From Paenibacillus sanguinis 2301083 = DSM 16941 (lineage in GTDB: Bacteria > Bacillota > Bacilli > Paenibacillales > Paenibacillaceae), in NCBI RefSeq assembly GCF_000374825.1, contig NZ_KB895385.1:1-64000 (forward strand): 64,000 nucleotides of DNA, read 5' to 3'. The notes below the pieces were generated by a model that was not told the origin of the DNA, made no database searches, and was given only the letters and a program-made list of their open reading frames with translations. Below, in pieces: positions 26,623-35,668 of this stretch (position 1 is its first letter; the number at the start of each line of letters is the position of its first letter). A program made the translations under genes and the position numbers.

Positions 26623-28538
26623 CTCTTGTTCCTCCTCGTGGTCTCTTGACGCTTCCATACGGTTATACTCAGCGGCGGAAGACACACCCTGAGACTATGC
26701 CGCTGGTTATGCCAGGATATTCTCTCACTGCTGCGGCTGGAAGACCTCATCCTCTCTTCCCCACCGAACCGCCGTTCCTGGCTATTGAATATTTGCTGAT
26801 AGCTTCCTGGCCACGGTACGCCTACACGGTAATTCATTCTCTCTACAGGCTTGAAATTCAAAAGAACTACCAACGTATCTTGTTTTCGTTCACTTTTCCG
26901 CATATACGCAATGACACTCTGCTCACGATCATCTGGACAGAGCCATGCATAGCCCGCCGGATCATGATCCAGCTTCCAAAGGGCGCGTTCGTGCAAATAT
27001 AACCGATTTAGCGCGGCGCTATATCGTTGCATCTTGCGATGGGCCGGATAAACCAGCAGGTTCCAATCCAGTTCTTCCTCATCCTTCCACTCCACAAACT
27101 GACCAAATTCGCCACCCATGAACACCAGCTTTTTGCCCGGAAAAGTGAATTGATAGCCCAGAAGCAGCCGAAGTCCGGCAAATTTCTGCTCATAGCTGCC
27201 CGGCATTTTATCCAGTAAAGATCTCTTGCCGTGCACCACCTCATCATGTGACAAAGGAAGTGTAAAATTCTCGGTATGCGCGTACCAGATCGGAAAGGTA
27301 AGCAAAGCATGTTGTTTCGGACGCTGGGCAAATGCAGTCTCCACATATTGCAACGTGTCGTTCATCCAGCCCATATTCCATTTGTAGTTAAAGCCCAGTC
27401 CCCCCTCATGTACAGGTGTGGTCACTTTCGGCCAGGAGGACGATTCCTCTGCCATCATTAACGCCTGGGGAAAATAGTGGAACACCGCCTTGTTCAGTTG
27501 CTGCAAGAAAGCCATTCCCTCCAGATTCTCCACACCCCCTTGCGAGTTGCGTGCTGATTCCCAGGAGGGCTTCTCAAAGTCCAGTCGGAGGATGCTGGTC
27601 ACCGCATCTACGCGTAAGCCGTCAAAATGATACATCTCCAGCCAATAGATCGCGCTCGAAATCAGGAAGGAACGTACCTCCGGCTTGCTAAAATCAAAGC
27701 CTAACGTCCCCCATCCCCTTTTCTCCGCCTTGACGGGATCGTCATATTCGTACAACGCTGTGCCGTCAAACCGCCGCAGTCCATGGGCATCCTTCGGGAA
27801 ATGTCCCGGAACCCAATCCAGCAATACTCCAATGCCGGCTTGATGACAACGATCGACAAAATACATGAGATCACACGGCCGCCCGTAGCGGCTTGTCGGC
27901 GCAAAGTAGCCCGTTGTCTGGTAACCCCAGGACAAATCATAGGGATGCTCACACAGAGGCAAAAGCTCGATATGGGTATATCCCATCTCACGGATGTAGG
28001 GGATCAGCTCATCGGCCATCTCACGGTAGGTCAGAAATTCCCCGTCTTCCTTTTGACGCCAGGTCCCGAAATGCAGCTCATAGATGCTCAAGGGACGCTG
28101 ATAAGGAGCAGTTCGGCTCCGAATCCAGGCTTGATCTCCCCATTCATAACCATCCAGGGAAGTAATAATCGAAGCCGTACTGGGCCTGACCTCAGCCTGA
28201 AAGGCAAAAGGGTCGGCCTTTAGCCAAGTGGAGCCGTCAGAAGCCGTTATCGCGTACTTGTAAAAACTTCCTTCGGGCACACCCGGCAAAAAAAGAGTCC
28301 ATATCCCGGAATCGGGCATCTTATGTAATACATCACGCTTCTCGTCCCATCCGTTCCAGTCACCCGCCACGGCGACCTGACGAGCACCGGGAGCCCACAC
28401 CGTGAAGCGCACGCCTGGCCGTGCATCCTCGGTAGTGCAGTGGGCGCCAAAGGTTCGGTAGCTATGGTGCAGAGTCCCTTCGTGAAACAAATAAATGACC
28501 TCCGGGGAGAGGGGACAACTTTGGCTTAAAGCAGACAT
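26619..28538 (-). CDS. glgB: 1,4-alpha-glucan branching enzyme
   Basis: This GH13 enzyme of about 639 residues has an N-terminal CBM48 domain (VRFTVWAPGARQVAVAGDWNGWD) and the catalytic regions DWVPGHFPKDAHGL, GLRVDAVTSIL (nucleophile Asp), MMAEESSSWP (acid Glu) and LPLSHDEVVHGK. It introduces alpha-1,6 branches into glycogen. The start is ATG 28538; an in-frame ATG at 28556 lacks a ribosome site, and the site for 28538 (GGTGAT) is modest. The C-terminal 40 residues are Arg/Ser-rich (RMRSSSRSSERISW) and extend past the usual end. It heads the glgB-glgA unit. Confidence 0.95.
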   Translation of the reverse strand: MSALSQSCPLSPEVIYLFHEGTLHHSYRTFGAHCTTEDARPGVRFTVWAPGARQVAVAGDWNGWDEKRDVLHKMPDSGIWTLFLPGVPEGSFYKYAITASDGSTWLKADPFAFQAEVRPSTASIITSLDGYEWGDQAWIRSRTAPYQRPLSIYELHFGTWRQKEDGEFLTYREMADELIPYIREMGYTHIELLPLCEHPYDLSWGYQTTGYFAPTSRYGRPCDLMYFVDRCHQAGIGVLLDWVPGHFPKDAHGLRRFDGTALYEYDDPVKAEKRGWGTLGFDFSKPEVRSFLISSAIYWLEMYHFDGLRVDAVTSILRLDFEKPSWESARNSQGGVENLEGMAFLQQLNKAVFHYFPQALMMAEESSSWPKVTTPVHEGGLGFNYKWNMGWMNDTLQYVETAFAQRPKQHALLTFPIWYAHTENFTLPLSHDEVVHGKRSLLDKMPGSYEQKFAGLRLLLGYQFTFPGKKLVFMGGEFGQFVEWKDEEELDWNLLVYPAHRKMQRYSAALNRLYLHERALWKLDHDPAGYAWLCPDDREQSVIAYMRKSERKQDTLVVLLNFKPVERMNYRVGVPWPGSYQQIFNSQERRFGGEERMRSSSRSSERISWHNQRHSLRVCLPPLSITVWKRQETTRRNKR

Positions 28539-28641
28539 AGAATCACCAACTTCCATTCCAAAAAAAATTTTTAGCGATTTCCATAAAATGATGTAATAAT
28601 TCTGCGGTATTTCCATAATTTATTTCATCTACATTATATCC

Positions 28642-28668
28642 TTTAGTGTATGTGCTACTCACACTAAA
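28642..28668. promoter_or_regulatory. 8-bp inverted repeat in the glgB-glgC intergenic region
   Basis: TTTAGTGT (28642-28649) and ACACTAAA (28661-28668) are exact complements with an 11-base spacer. They lie between divergent glgB and glgC, a few bases before the glgC ribosome site. It could be an operator or a hairpin in the glgC leader. Confidence 0.45.
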
Positions 28669-28689
28669 ACATACGGGAGGGAACCAAAA

Positions 28690-29910
28690 ATGAGGAAAAA
28701 GGATTGCATTGCTATGCTGCTTGCGGGCGGAGAGGGACGGAGATTATCACCGCTGACAGCCAAGCAGGCCAAACCGGCCGTGCCGTTCGGTGGACGATAC
28801 CGAATCATCGATTTTCCTCTAAGCAATTGCGCGAATTCCGGCATCGATACGGTTGGTGTGCTGACTCAATATGAAGCCGAGTCGCTCCACAATCATATCG
28901 GAGAAGGCGATCCCTGGAGATTGCCCCATTCGGAAGACGGTGGAATCACCCTGCTCCCCCCAACCCAATGCGGCACAGAAGCCTATGCTGGCACTGCGGA
29001 CGCCATCTACAAAAACATGGCCTTCGTCGATAGTTATTCTCCCAAGCATGTGTTGATCCTGTCCGGAGATCATATCTATCATATGAACTATCGCCGTATG
29101 CTGGATTTCCACCTCACCACCAAGGCAAAGGCAACCATCTCGGTCATGCCGGTGCCTTGGGAAGAAGCCCATCGCTTCGGTGTGATATCGATGGATGACC
29201 GGCACCGCATTACTGAGTTTGCCGAGAAGCCAGACCAGCCAGCCAGCAATCTTGCTTCCATGGGCATTTACATGTTCGAGTGGGAGTACTTGAAGCAGCA
29301 GTTAACGGCAGATGCTCAGAGTCTCTTGTCGAGTCATGACTTCGGCAAGGATGTCATTCCGAGCATGCTGAGCGGAATTGAGCCGCTTTATGCTTACCAG
29401 TTCAACGGTTACTGGCGGGATGTGGGGACTGTACGCAGCCTGTGGGAAGCGCATATGGATTTGCTGGAGGACCCTTCGGCTGCTTTGCTGCATCGCGACG
29501 ATTGGCCCATGCTGACCAGGGAATTGTCCCCCGGTCTTAGCCTGGTGAGAAGACGCAGCCTGCAGTCCTCCACCGTACTGGTCCATGAGCAATGCCTCCT
29601 GGAGGGTCATGCAGAACGGTCGGTTGTGTTTGCCGGTACAGAGATTGCCCGCCATGCCTGGGTGAAGGATAGCGTAGTCATGCCCGGAGCGAAGATCGGC
29701 AAGCATGCTCTTGTCGAGAACGCAATTATCGGTGAAGGTGCTGTCCTTAAGGAAGGTGCCATAATCAAGGGTAACAACGGCGAGATTGCAGTGGTGGGCC
29801 CAGGCGAGATCGTAGCCGCTAAACCGGCCTTGCGGCCACAGCCCTCCCGGCTGCTGCAGGAGGTTTACGACAATGCTCCGCGCCTGCGTGCTGAGGGGCT
29901 GCTATCTTAG
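28690..29910 (+). CDS. glgC: glucose-1-phosphate adenylyltransferase
   Basis: This 406-residue enzyme makes ADP-glucose from ATP and glucose 1-phosphate, the committed step of glycogen synthesis. The nucleotidyltransferase core shows [52 protein letters not shown] and [13 protein letters not shown] left-handed beta-helix with hexapeptide repeats ([25 protein letters not shown]) follows. GGGAGGG precedes the ATG. It is divergent from glgB, unlike the glgBCDAP order of B. subtilis. No glgD or glgP is in the window, so a GlgC-only enzyme is possible. Confidence 0.95.
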   Translation: MRKKDCIAMLLAGGEGRRLSPLTAKQAKPAVPFGGRYRIIDFPLSNCANSGIDTVGVLTQYEAESLHNHIGEGDPWRLPHSEDGGITLLPPTQCGTEAYAGTADAIYKNMAFVDSYSPKHVLILSGDHIYHMNYRRMLDFHLTTKAKATISVMPVPWEEAHRFGVISMDDRHRITEFAEKPDQPASNLASMGIYMFEWEYLKQQLTADAQSLLSSHDFGKDVIPSMLSGIEPLYAYQFNGYWRDVGTVRSLWEAHMDLLEDPSAALLHRDDWPMLTRELSPGLSLVRRRSLQSSTVLVHEQCLLEGHAERSVVFAGTEIARHAWVKDSVVMPGAKIGKHALVENAIIGEGAVLKEGAIIKGNNGEIAVVGPGEIVAAKPALRPQPSRLLQEVYDNAPRLRAEGLLS

Positions 29911-29948
29911 TCCTCCACTTTGAAGTGAACGGCTAGCTTGCATAAGAA

Positions 29949-30000
29949 AAGAGCGGTGCGGAACGAATCTGAACTCCTGATTCATTCCTGCACCGCTCTT
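29949..30000. terminator. bidirectional terminator
   Basis: AAGAGCGGTGC and GCACCGCTCTT pair, with inner GAATC/GATTC pairing. It separates convergent glgC and the histidine kinase gene. Confidence 0.85.
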
Positions 30001-30002
30001 GC

Positions 30003-31448
30003 TCATTCCGGATCGCTTTCATCTACGAGTTTATTGTCACTCTCGGCAAGGTCAAGAAGTGGCAGAGTTACCGAAACTGTGGTACCAACGCCAAGTTCGC
30101 TTTGAATCTCCATCTCACCCTGATGCAGTTCCACGAGCTGCTGACTGATGGCTAACCCCAGTCCCGTACCCCCTCCCTGATGATTGACCTGGAAGAAACG
30201 ATCCTTCACTTTGTTTAAATATTCTTCACTGATGCCGATGCCTGTATCGATAACCTCCACCAGCGCCTTACCATCCTCTTTGCGACTGATAACCAGCTGA
30301 ATCCAGCTTTGCTCATGGGAGAACTTGATAGCATTGTCCACCACATTGAGGAAGACCTGCTTCAACCGGTTGCCGTCGCCATGGATGATCACTTGACCCT
30401 CTGTCTTGTCCTCCAGCTTTAGCTGAATCTGCTTTTGCTCCGCCTTTGCCCAAACGTTAAGCATCGTTTCCTGGAGCAGTTCCTTAAGATTGACCTCCCC
30501 AATAACCAGCTTCATCTCATTTTGCTGCAGCTTAGAGAAGTCCAGAATTTCCTCAACCAGACCGATCAAACGGTCGGTTTCCTTGGCAATGATGTTCATG
30601 CCAATCTTGGTCTCTTCAGGATCAAAGCCACCGGAGGTTAACGTCTCGCTCCAGCCCTTGATGCCAGTGAGCGGCGTTCGCAGTTCATGGGAAATCGATG
30701 AAATAAAATCATCCTTAATTTGATTGCTTCGCACGATCTCCTCAGCCATGTAATTAAGCGTGGAAGCCAGTTCGCCCAGCTCGTATTTGTAACTGCCTTT
30801 AATTCTCGCATCAAACCTGCCGCGGGCCATCTCCGCCGAAACCGCACGAATATTATTAATGGGCTTAACAATCGAATTAGCCAAGCCGATACTTAATAAC
30901 GTAACTAGAGCAAGAACGGCTCCCGCTACCCCAATAGATAGCAGCGTAAGATTCAGCAGCTTGGCGTTCACCAGCTCCATGGAGGTGACATAGCGAACGA
31001 TGTACTGCGTCTCCCCTTGAAGCTGAAGCGGACGTGATACGGCCATGACAGGCTCCCCGGTTGCTGGCTGGCGGCCCACCCATTTTCCGACATTGCCGGC
31101 CACTGCCTGGGGAACATCGCTGGTTTGAATCGCCCTGTCAGCTTGAAAGGGATTGGTGCTGGCCTTTACCTCACCATTGCGATCCAGAATCATCAGCTCC
31201 GTATTATCGAGTTCAAAGGTTCGCAGCATTTGTGTGAAGTAATCAGGGTCCCGTTCAGCATTCAAGCGCACAAATTTATCAAAATAATCCGAGGCCCACA
31301 TGGAATGGTTGGACATATGATTATAAACCGCATCGTAATAATACATGCGAATGGCCAGCGTAAAGATGCCCACGATCATGAACAAGGTTACAAATACGAC
31401 AATGAAATAATGTAAAACAATTTGCCGGCCAATCCCTTTCTTAATCAT
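30003..31448 (-). CDS. sensor histidine kinase (HAMP, HisKA, HATPase)
   Basis: This 481-residue kinase has two membrane helices (IVLHYFIVVFVTLFMIVGIFTLAI; LLSIGVAGAVLALVTLLSIGL) enclosing an extracellular sensor of about 140 residues. A HAMP linker, HisKA (SSISHELRTPLTGIKGW) and an ATPase domain follow: N-box VVDNAIKF, G1 DTGIGIS and G2 GGGTGLGLAI. Its ATG overlaps the response regulator stop (ATGA). It is the last gene of the ATPase-lipoprotein-regulator-kinase unit and should phosphorylate the adjacent regulator. Confidence 0.94.
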   Translation of the reverse strand: MIKKGIGRQIVLHYFIVVFVTLFMIVGIFTLAIRMYYYDAVYNHMSNHSMWASDYFDKFVRLNAERDPDYFTQMLRTFELDNTELMILDRNGEVKASTNPFQADRAIQTSDVPQAVAGNVGKWVGRQPATGEPVMAVSRPLQLQGETQYIVRYVTSMELVNAKLLNLTLLSIGVAGAVLALVTLLSIGLANSIVKPINNIRAVSAEMARGRFDARIKGSYKYELGELASTLNYMAEEIVRSNQIKDDFISSISHELRTPLTGIKGWSETLTSGGFDPEETKIGMNIIAKETDRLIGLVEEILDFSKLQQNEMKLVIGEVNLKELLQETMLNVWAKAEQKQIQLKLEDKTEGQVIIHGDGNRLKQVFLNVVDNAIKFSHEQSWIQLVISRKEDGKALVEVIDTGIGISEEYLNKVKDRFFQVNHQGGGTGLGLAISQQLVELHQGEMEIQSELGVGTTVSVTLPLLDLAESDNKLVDESDPE

Positions 31449-32143
31449 TGCCCCTCGCCCTTCCACTTATAGCCGTGTCCCCAGACAGTTTGCAGGAACG
31501 CCGGTTCGGACGGGTTATTCTCAATTTTCTGCCGCAGCCGCCGAATGTTGACGTCCACAATTTTCGGGTCGCCCATATACTCCTTGCCCCATACATGATC
31601 CAGCAGCAAATCCCGACTTAGCGGAGTATTCTCATTCTCCAAGAAATACTGAATTAACGAGAACTCCGTAGGTGTAAGCTCAATCATCTGCCCCCCGCGT
31701 TTAAATTGCTTGGAGATCAAATCGAGCGTAAATGGCCCTGAGCTGAACGTGACCTTCGCACTTGCTTCGCGGTATACATTCACGCGACGCAGCAGCGACT
31801 GAATCCGGGCGATCAGCTCTGTTGGACTGAACGGCTTGCTGATGTGATCGTCCGCACCAACAGAGAGGGCATACACTTTGTCCTGCTCCTGAACCTTCGC
31901 CGTAAGGAAGATGATGCCGATTCGTTCATTTGATTCACGGATGCGGCGACAGACCTCAAATCCGTCGATCCCCGGCACCATGACGTCCAGCAGAGCGATG
32001 TCAATATCTGCCACGCTTTGCAGCTTGCTCAGCGCCTCGTGGCCATCCGCCGCCTCCAGGACATCAAATCCGTTGCGCTTTAAATTGATCACAATAAAAC
32101 TGCGGATGGACTCTTCATCCTCCAATATCAATACTTTACTCAA
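31445..32143 (-). CDS. OmpR-family response regulator
   Basis: This 232-residue protein has a complete receiver: acidic pocket LEDEE, phospho-acceptor Asp53 in LLDVMVPG, Thr81 and Lys103 in ISKPF. The C-terminal winged helix is ELTPTEFSLIQYF ... IVDVNIRRLRQKIE ... VWGHGYKW. It is coupled to the kinase gene downstream and lies 32 bases after the FG-GAP lipoprotein gene. It contrasts with the degenerate paralogue at 56102-56779. Confidence 0.95.
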   Translation of the reverse strand: MSKVLILEDEESIRSFIVINLKRNGFDVLEAADGHEALSKLQSVADIDIALLDVMVPGIDGFEVCRRIRESNERIGIIFLTAKVQEQDKVYALSVGADDHISKPFSPTELIARIQSLLRRVNVYREASAKVTFSSGPFTLDLISKQFKRGGQMIELTPTEFSLIQYFLENENTPLSRDLLLDHVWGKEYMGDPKIVDVNIRRLRQKIENNPSEPAFLQTVWGHGYKWKGEGQ

Positions 32144-32175
32144 TGTTAAAGCCCCCTCTTTTCCATTGAACCCGC

Positions 32176-33429
32176 TTAACGCTTGATTTCTGTTTCTCCC
32201 TTATTGACCTTCAAATCCGTATGACTGAGAAATCCAATGACTCTGTCAGCATCCCTTGCCAGAAGCTCCCAATCCGCTTTGTTCTTTTCCCATTCAGCTA
32301 ATGAGAAGAAGCGAATCTCTGCCACCGTCTCGTTCGTATCGACCTTGACAAACCACAGGTGCTCGTTCTTGTCTGACTTGGTATCAATCGTCACATTACC
32401 GCGCCATTCCTTCGGAAAATTGAAGTAGAACCGTCCGGACAAATCCATGTATTGCTGCATCATGAACTTGAGCCCCTGCGTTTCATCCCACTGATAATAA
32501 GAGAACAGCCAAGGTACTTCATCAAATGAAATATATTCCCAGCCCTTTGGCTTCTCCAGCATCCCGATTTCAAGCACCCCGTCGTTGTTCACATCTCCGC
32601 TCATAATGGGGTACCCTTTCAATGTCATGTCCTGAGAAGGCAACAGGTTGATGAGTTGACCGTTCTCCATGACGATCACTGTCGAGAATGCAGAATGACT
32701 GCCCACACTGGCATCGAGAATAATCCCTTTCAGGTTCGGTGTAATATTTCCGCTAACTGCATTATAGTATTCGCTAACCGGATCATTTAGCTCCAGATGG
32801 CTAAGTTCCTTAAAGGATTCGTCATACTGGTATGTCGTGACGGTTGCCATTTGACCGCGCTTCAGGTTAACCACAGTGAGATCCAGCTGCTTATCCTGAT
32901 TCAGATCATCAACGATAAAATTGTTATAAGGAAGGGCCAGCACCTTTTCGACCTCATTGCCATCATAGGTATATACGGTTAAGCCCTTCTGAAGTTCCTC
33001 CGATCCGCTAGAGAAGCCGGCAACAATATCGAGCTTGCCATCGTTGGTAATATCCAGCATGTCGTAGTTCTCCAGCACCTGGCCTTCCCCATCAAAACGT
33101 GCCTTTAGCACCCAGGAGTCGCCCTGTTGCTGCAGGATCATGCCGTGAATGCGTACCGCTTCCTCCGGTGTCTCGTAGAACACCACAGCTTCCATAACCC
33201 CGTCGTTATTCAGATCAAGCGTACGGATGGAGCTGCTGTTGCGGATATCCCGCGGCGTAATCATTTCACCGCCCTTCAGCTCCCCCTTGATAACGCTGAT
33301 GAGCGACGCCTTATCCGATGAAAGCTGTGGTGTCTCCATCATGGACTTGGGATCAATTATAAAATTGCATCCGCTCAGTACGAGCAGCAATACCAGCCCG
33401 GACAAAGCAGAAAACCATCTTGTTGTCAT
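32176..33429 (-). CDS. FG-GAP/VCBS-repeat lipoprotein
   Basis: This protein of about 417 residues has a lipoprotein signal (LSGLVLLLVLSGC, Cys21 from ATG 33429). Several Ca-binding-like repeat loops are present (DLNNDGVMEAV, DITNDGKLDIV, DLNQDKQLDLT, DVNNDGVLEIG), as in FG-GAP/VCBS beta-propellers. It should sit on the outer membrane face. The position just before the two-component genes suggests that it senses or modulates the kinase (inference). The start is ATG 33429 or GTG 33441; neither has a strong ribosome site, and the gene follows the ATPase stop closely, so coupling is likely. Confidence 0.82.
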   Translation of the reverse strand: MTTRWFSALSGLVLLLVLSGCNFIIDPKSMMETPQLSSDKASLISVIKGELKGGEMITPRDIRNSSSIRTLDLNNDGVMEAVVFYETPEEAVRIHGMILQQQGDSWVLKARFDGEGQVLENYDMLDITNDGKLDIVAGFSSGSEELQKGLTVYTYDGNEVEKVLALPYNNFIVDDLNQDKQLDLTVVNLKRGQMATVTTYQYDESFKELSHLELNDPVSEYYNAVSGNITPNLKGIILDASVGSHSAFSTVIVMENGQLINLLPSQDMTLKGYPIMSGDVNNDGVLEIGMLEKPKGWEYISFDEVPWLFSYYQWDETQGLKFMMQQYMDLSGRFYFNFPKEWRGNVTIDTKSDKNEHLWFVKVDTNETVAEIRFFSLAEWEKNKADWELLARDADRVIGFLSHTDLKVNKGETEIKR

Positions 33430-33446
33430 CAATGCTATCACTCATT

Positions 33447-34181
33447 TCATGCCAAATCGATTTGGCGTTTCTCCTCCGCGGTCAAACGGCGTCCATAAAC
33501 GTCAAGCTCCAGCCTACCCTCATGAATTCCCCAGATCCGTGTGCAATAACGCTCGGCTAGCTCCAGCGGCAATGTAACAACTACCACTTTGTTCTGTGTG
33601 GTGCAAAGCTCCTTAAGCGTAACCAGCACATGCTCCGCCGATTTGGGATCAAGGCCGATTACCGGCTCGTCTGCCGCAATGAAGTTCGCTCCATGAACCA
33701 TAGCACGGCAGATCGCCACCCGTTGCCGTTCTCCCCCGCTGAGCTTGTTAGCCTTGACATGAGCCTTGTCCAAGAGTCCGTACTTCTCCAACTCGTCCAT
33801 GGCACCCATATAATCATCCGAGCGTACCATACCGGTCAGGCGACGAAGAAGCGGAGTTTGACCAACCTGTCCGATCAGGACATTCTTCAAAGCCGTCTTC
33901 TCGGGATACAGGGATGGCGGTTGCTCCAGATAAGCACACTGGGAACGGTATTTCGCTCCCCCTGCCCCTCCGCCTTCCAATACCTTCTGACCATCCCAGG
34001 TATAATCGCCCCGATTCCAGCGTTCGCGCAGTGCCAGGCAACGCAGCAGCATACTCTTGCCACTACCGCTTGCCCCCACTACGCCAATCATTTCCCCGGT
34101 GCTGAACTGAACGGAAATGTCGCGGAGCACCTTCTTTTTATTTCCATCCACTGATTTGAGTAAGTGGTTGATTCTGATCAT
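33447..34181 (-). CDS. PhnC-like ABC ATPase without a partner permease
   Basis: This 244-residue ATPase resembles phosphonate-import ATPases. It has Walker A GASGSGKSM, Q-loop Gln in YLEQPPSLYPEKT, signature LSGGERQRVAICRA and Walker B FIAADEPVIGLDP. The switch region reads VVVVTLPLELAERYC where PhnC proteins have TLHQ, so the catalytic switch His is absent. No permease or binding protein adjoins it. The next genes are a lipoprotein, a response regulator and a kinase on the same strand, so it may serve in signalling or regulation. AAAGGAG precedes ATG 34181 at a long spacing. Confidence 0.85.
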   Translation of the reverse strand: MIRINHLLKSVDGNKKKVLRDISVQFSTGEMIGVVGASGSGKSMLLRCLALRERWNRGDYTWDGQKVLEGGGAGGAKYRSQCAYLEQPPSLYPEKTALKNVLIGQVGQTPLLRRLTGMVRSDDYMGAMDELEKYGLLDKAHVKANKLSGGERQRVAICRAMVHGANFIAADEPVIGLDPKSAEHVLVTLKELCTTQNKVVVVTLPLELAERYCTRIWGIHEGRLELDVYGRRLTAEEKRQIDLA

Positions 34182-34201
34182 AGGTCCGATTTCTCCTTTT
34201 T

Positions 34202-34285
34202 AAGGTAGTTCAAAAAAGCCATATCTAATCACGGAGTAGGTCAGGGAAGTGAAGCCGTCGTCGATTCGACTTTTTGAACATCCTT
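34202..34285. repeat. 84-bp MITE-like intergenic element with imperfect terminal repeats
   Basis: The ends AAGGTAGTTCAAAAAAG (34202-34218) and CTTTTTGAACATCCTT (34270-34285) are imperfect inverted repeats. Parts recur in other intergenic spots: TTAAGGTAGTTCAA at 22184-22197 and GACTTTTTGAACAT at 56821-56834. The interior has no frame and could fold as an RNA hairpin. It forms the 5' flank of the signalling operon. Confidence 0.5.
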
Positions 34286-34357
34286 TGCTTGACGCAATGC
34301 GAAGCCCTTTATCCTCTAGTTTATTGGAAAAACCATTTAAAATCCATTACAGCCTGT

Positions 34358-35548
34358 TCATATTTGTACTTTTTTTGTCTGATTCCCCCGAAATGCAAAG
34401 CCAAGCAAGGAAAACAGAATATACGCCGCCCCCAAAAATACGAACAACAGCGGAGCCGATCCCCATTGCATAGCTATTCCGCCGAGATTAGGACCGGCGA
34501 TGCTGCCAAAATTAAAATGAAACGAAGCAATCACATTGGCAACCGGCAGCAAGTGTCTGGGCAGCAAATCAGCAGCATAAGCCAAACCCAGGGAGAAGAA
34601 GGAACCTACAAGGCCCCCTGCTCCCATAAACAGAAGGAGAATGGCCGCAAAATGATTGCCGGCCAGCGGTACCGCCATGAACAGGAGTCCTCCCCCCAGC
34701 CCCGCGGTCATCAGCACTTTTTTTCGTCCGAAACGATCGCTAAGCAGGCCCAGGGGTAATTGCAGAATCAGTCCGCCAATGCCAAAGAACGGCAACAAAG
34801 AAGAGATGTCTTCACTACTCAATCCGGAACGCAAGCCGTAAATCGGAAAATTGCTGTTCATAGAAGCTTCCATATATCCATACAACAAAGCCGGGACCAG
34901 AGCAAACCAAGCCAACCGATATATATGCAGAACTTGCCGTGGAGCCCCCGTCTGCTCCTTGGAGCCAAGACTCTCCGGAGATCGATTAGGCAGACAAGTC
35001 AGAACCAACACGAGCATCAGAAGAAAGAGTAGGCTCAAAATGACGAACGGGATGGCCTGCCCATAGGAAAGCAGCCTGATACCCAGAGGTCCAAGGCTGA
35101 AGCCCAATCCGTAAGACATGCCGTAAAGAGAAATGTTCCACCCCCGCTTCTCGGGCGGTGATAACAGCAACATCCATAATTGCGAGGTAAAGTGAATGGC
35201 ACTATCTCCAATCCCTACGAGGATACGCAACACCAACCAGACCCGCACATCAGCCACTAGTGGAAATAGCGGCAATGCGATCATCACCAGAACTACTCCC
35301 GACAGCAGCAGCTTTCTGAACCCGGTGCGGCGAAGCAGCCGTTCGGCTACCAGCGACATGGCGAATGAGCCCACATAGAGCGCGGCAGCATGTAAGCCAT
35401 TCACAGAGGAAGATACACCCCGCTGCTCCATAAAAATAGATAAAACCGGAAGCAGTAGCCCTTGGCTAAGCCCGGCAATGACGATAACGCCAATCAGAAT
35501 GAAAGTGGGAGTAAAGACAGGTTTTAAGTAAGACGAGTTTGTTTTCAA
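34358..35548 (-). CDS. major facilitator superfamily transporter
   Basis: This 396-residue protein has about 12 membrane helices. The first half carries ILVGIGDSAIHF and the loop between helices 8 and 9 carries GLLSDRFGRKKVLM, the MFS signature. It starts at TTG 35548 with AAAGGAG upstream; an earlier ATG (35584) lacks a site. It is probably a drug or metabolite efflux pump. It is divergent from the ArsR-like regulator at 35669, which may control it. Confidence 0.88.
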   Translation of the reverse strand: MKTNSSYLKPVFTPTFILIGVIVIAGLSQGLLLPVLSIFMEQRGVSSSVNGLHAAALYVGSFAMSLVAERLLRRTGFRKLLLSGVVLVMIALPLFPLVADVRVWLVLRILVGIGDSAIHFTSQLWMLLLSPPEKRGWNISLYGMSYGLGFSLGPLGIRLLSYGQAIPFVILSLLFLLMLVLVLTCLPNRSPESLGSKEQTGAPRQVLHIYRLAWFALVPALLYGYMEASMNSNFPIYGLRSGLSSEDISSLLPFFGIGGLILQLPLGLLSDRFGRKKVLMTAGLGGGLLFMAVPLAGNHFAAILLLFMGAGGLVGSFFSLGLAYAADLLPRHLLPVANVIASFHFNFGSIAGPNLGGIAMQWGSAPLLFVFLGAAYILFSLLGFAFRGNQTKKVQI

Positions 35549-35668
35549 CGGTAACGCTCCTTTAGTATCAACCCTTACTTGCATAATCCTTCAACATTAT
35601 AGTGGACAACCCTTCGCCAAACAAGCATAATAAGTCTGAATGCAACGAATATTGGGAGGTTTATGATC

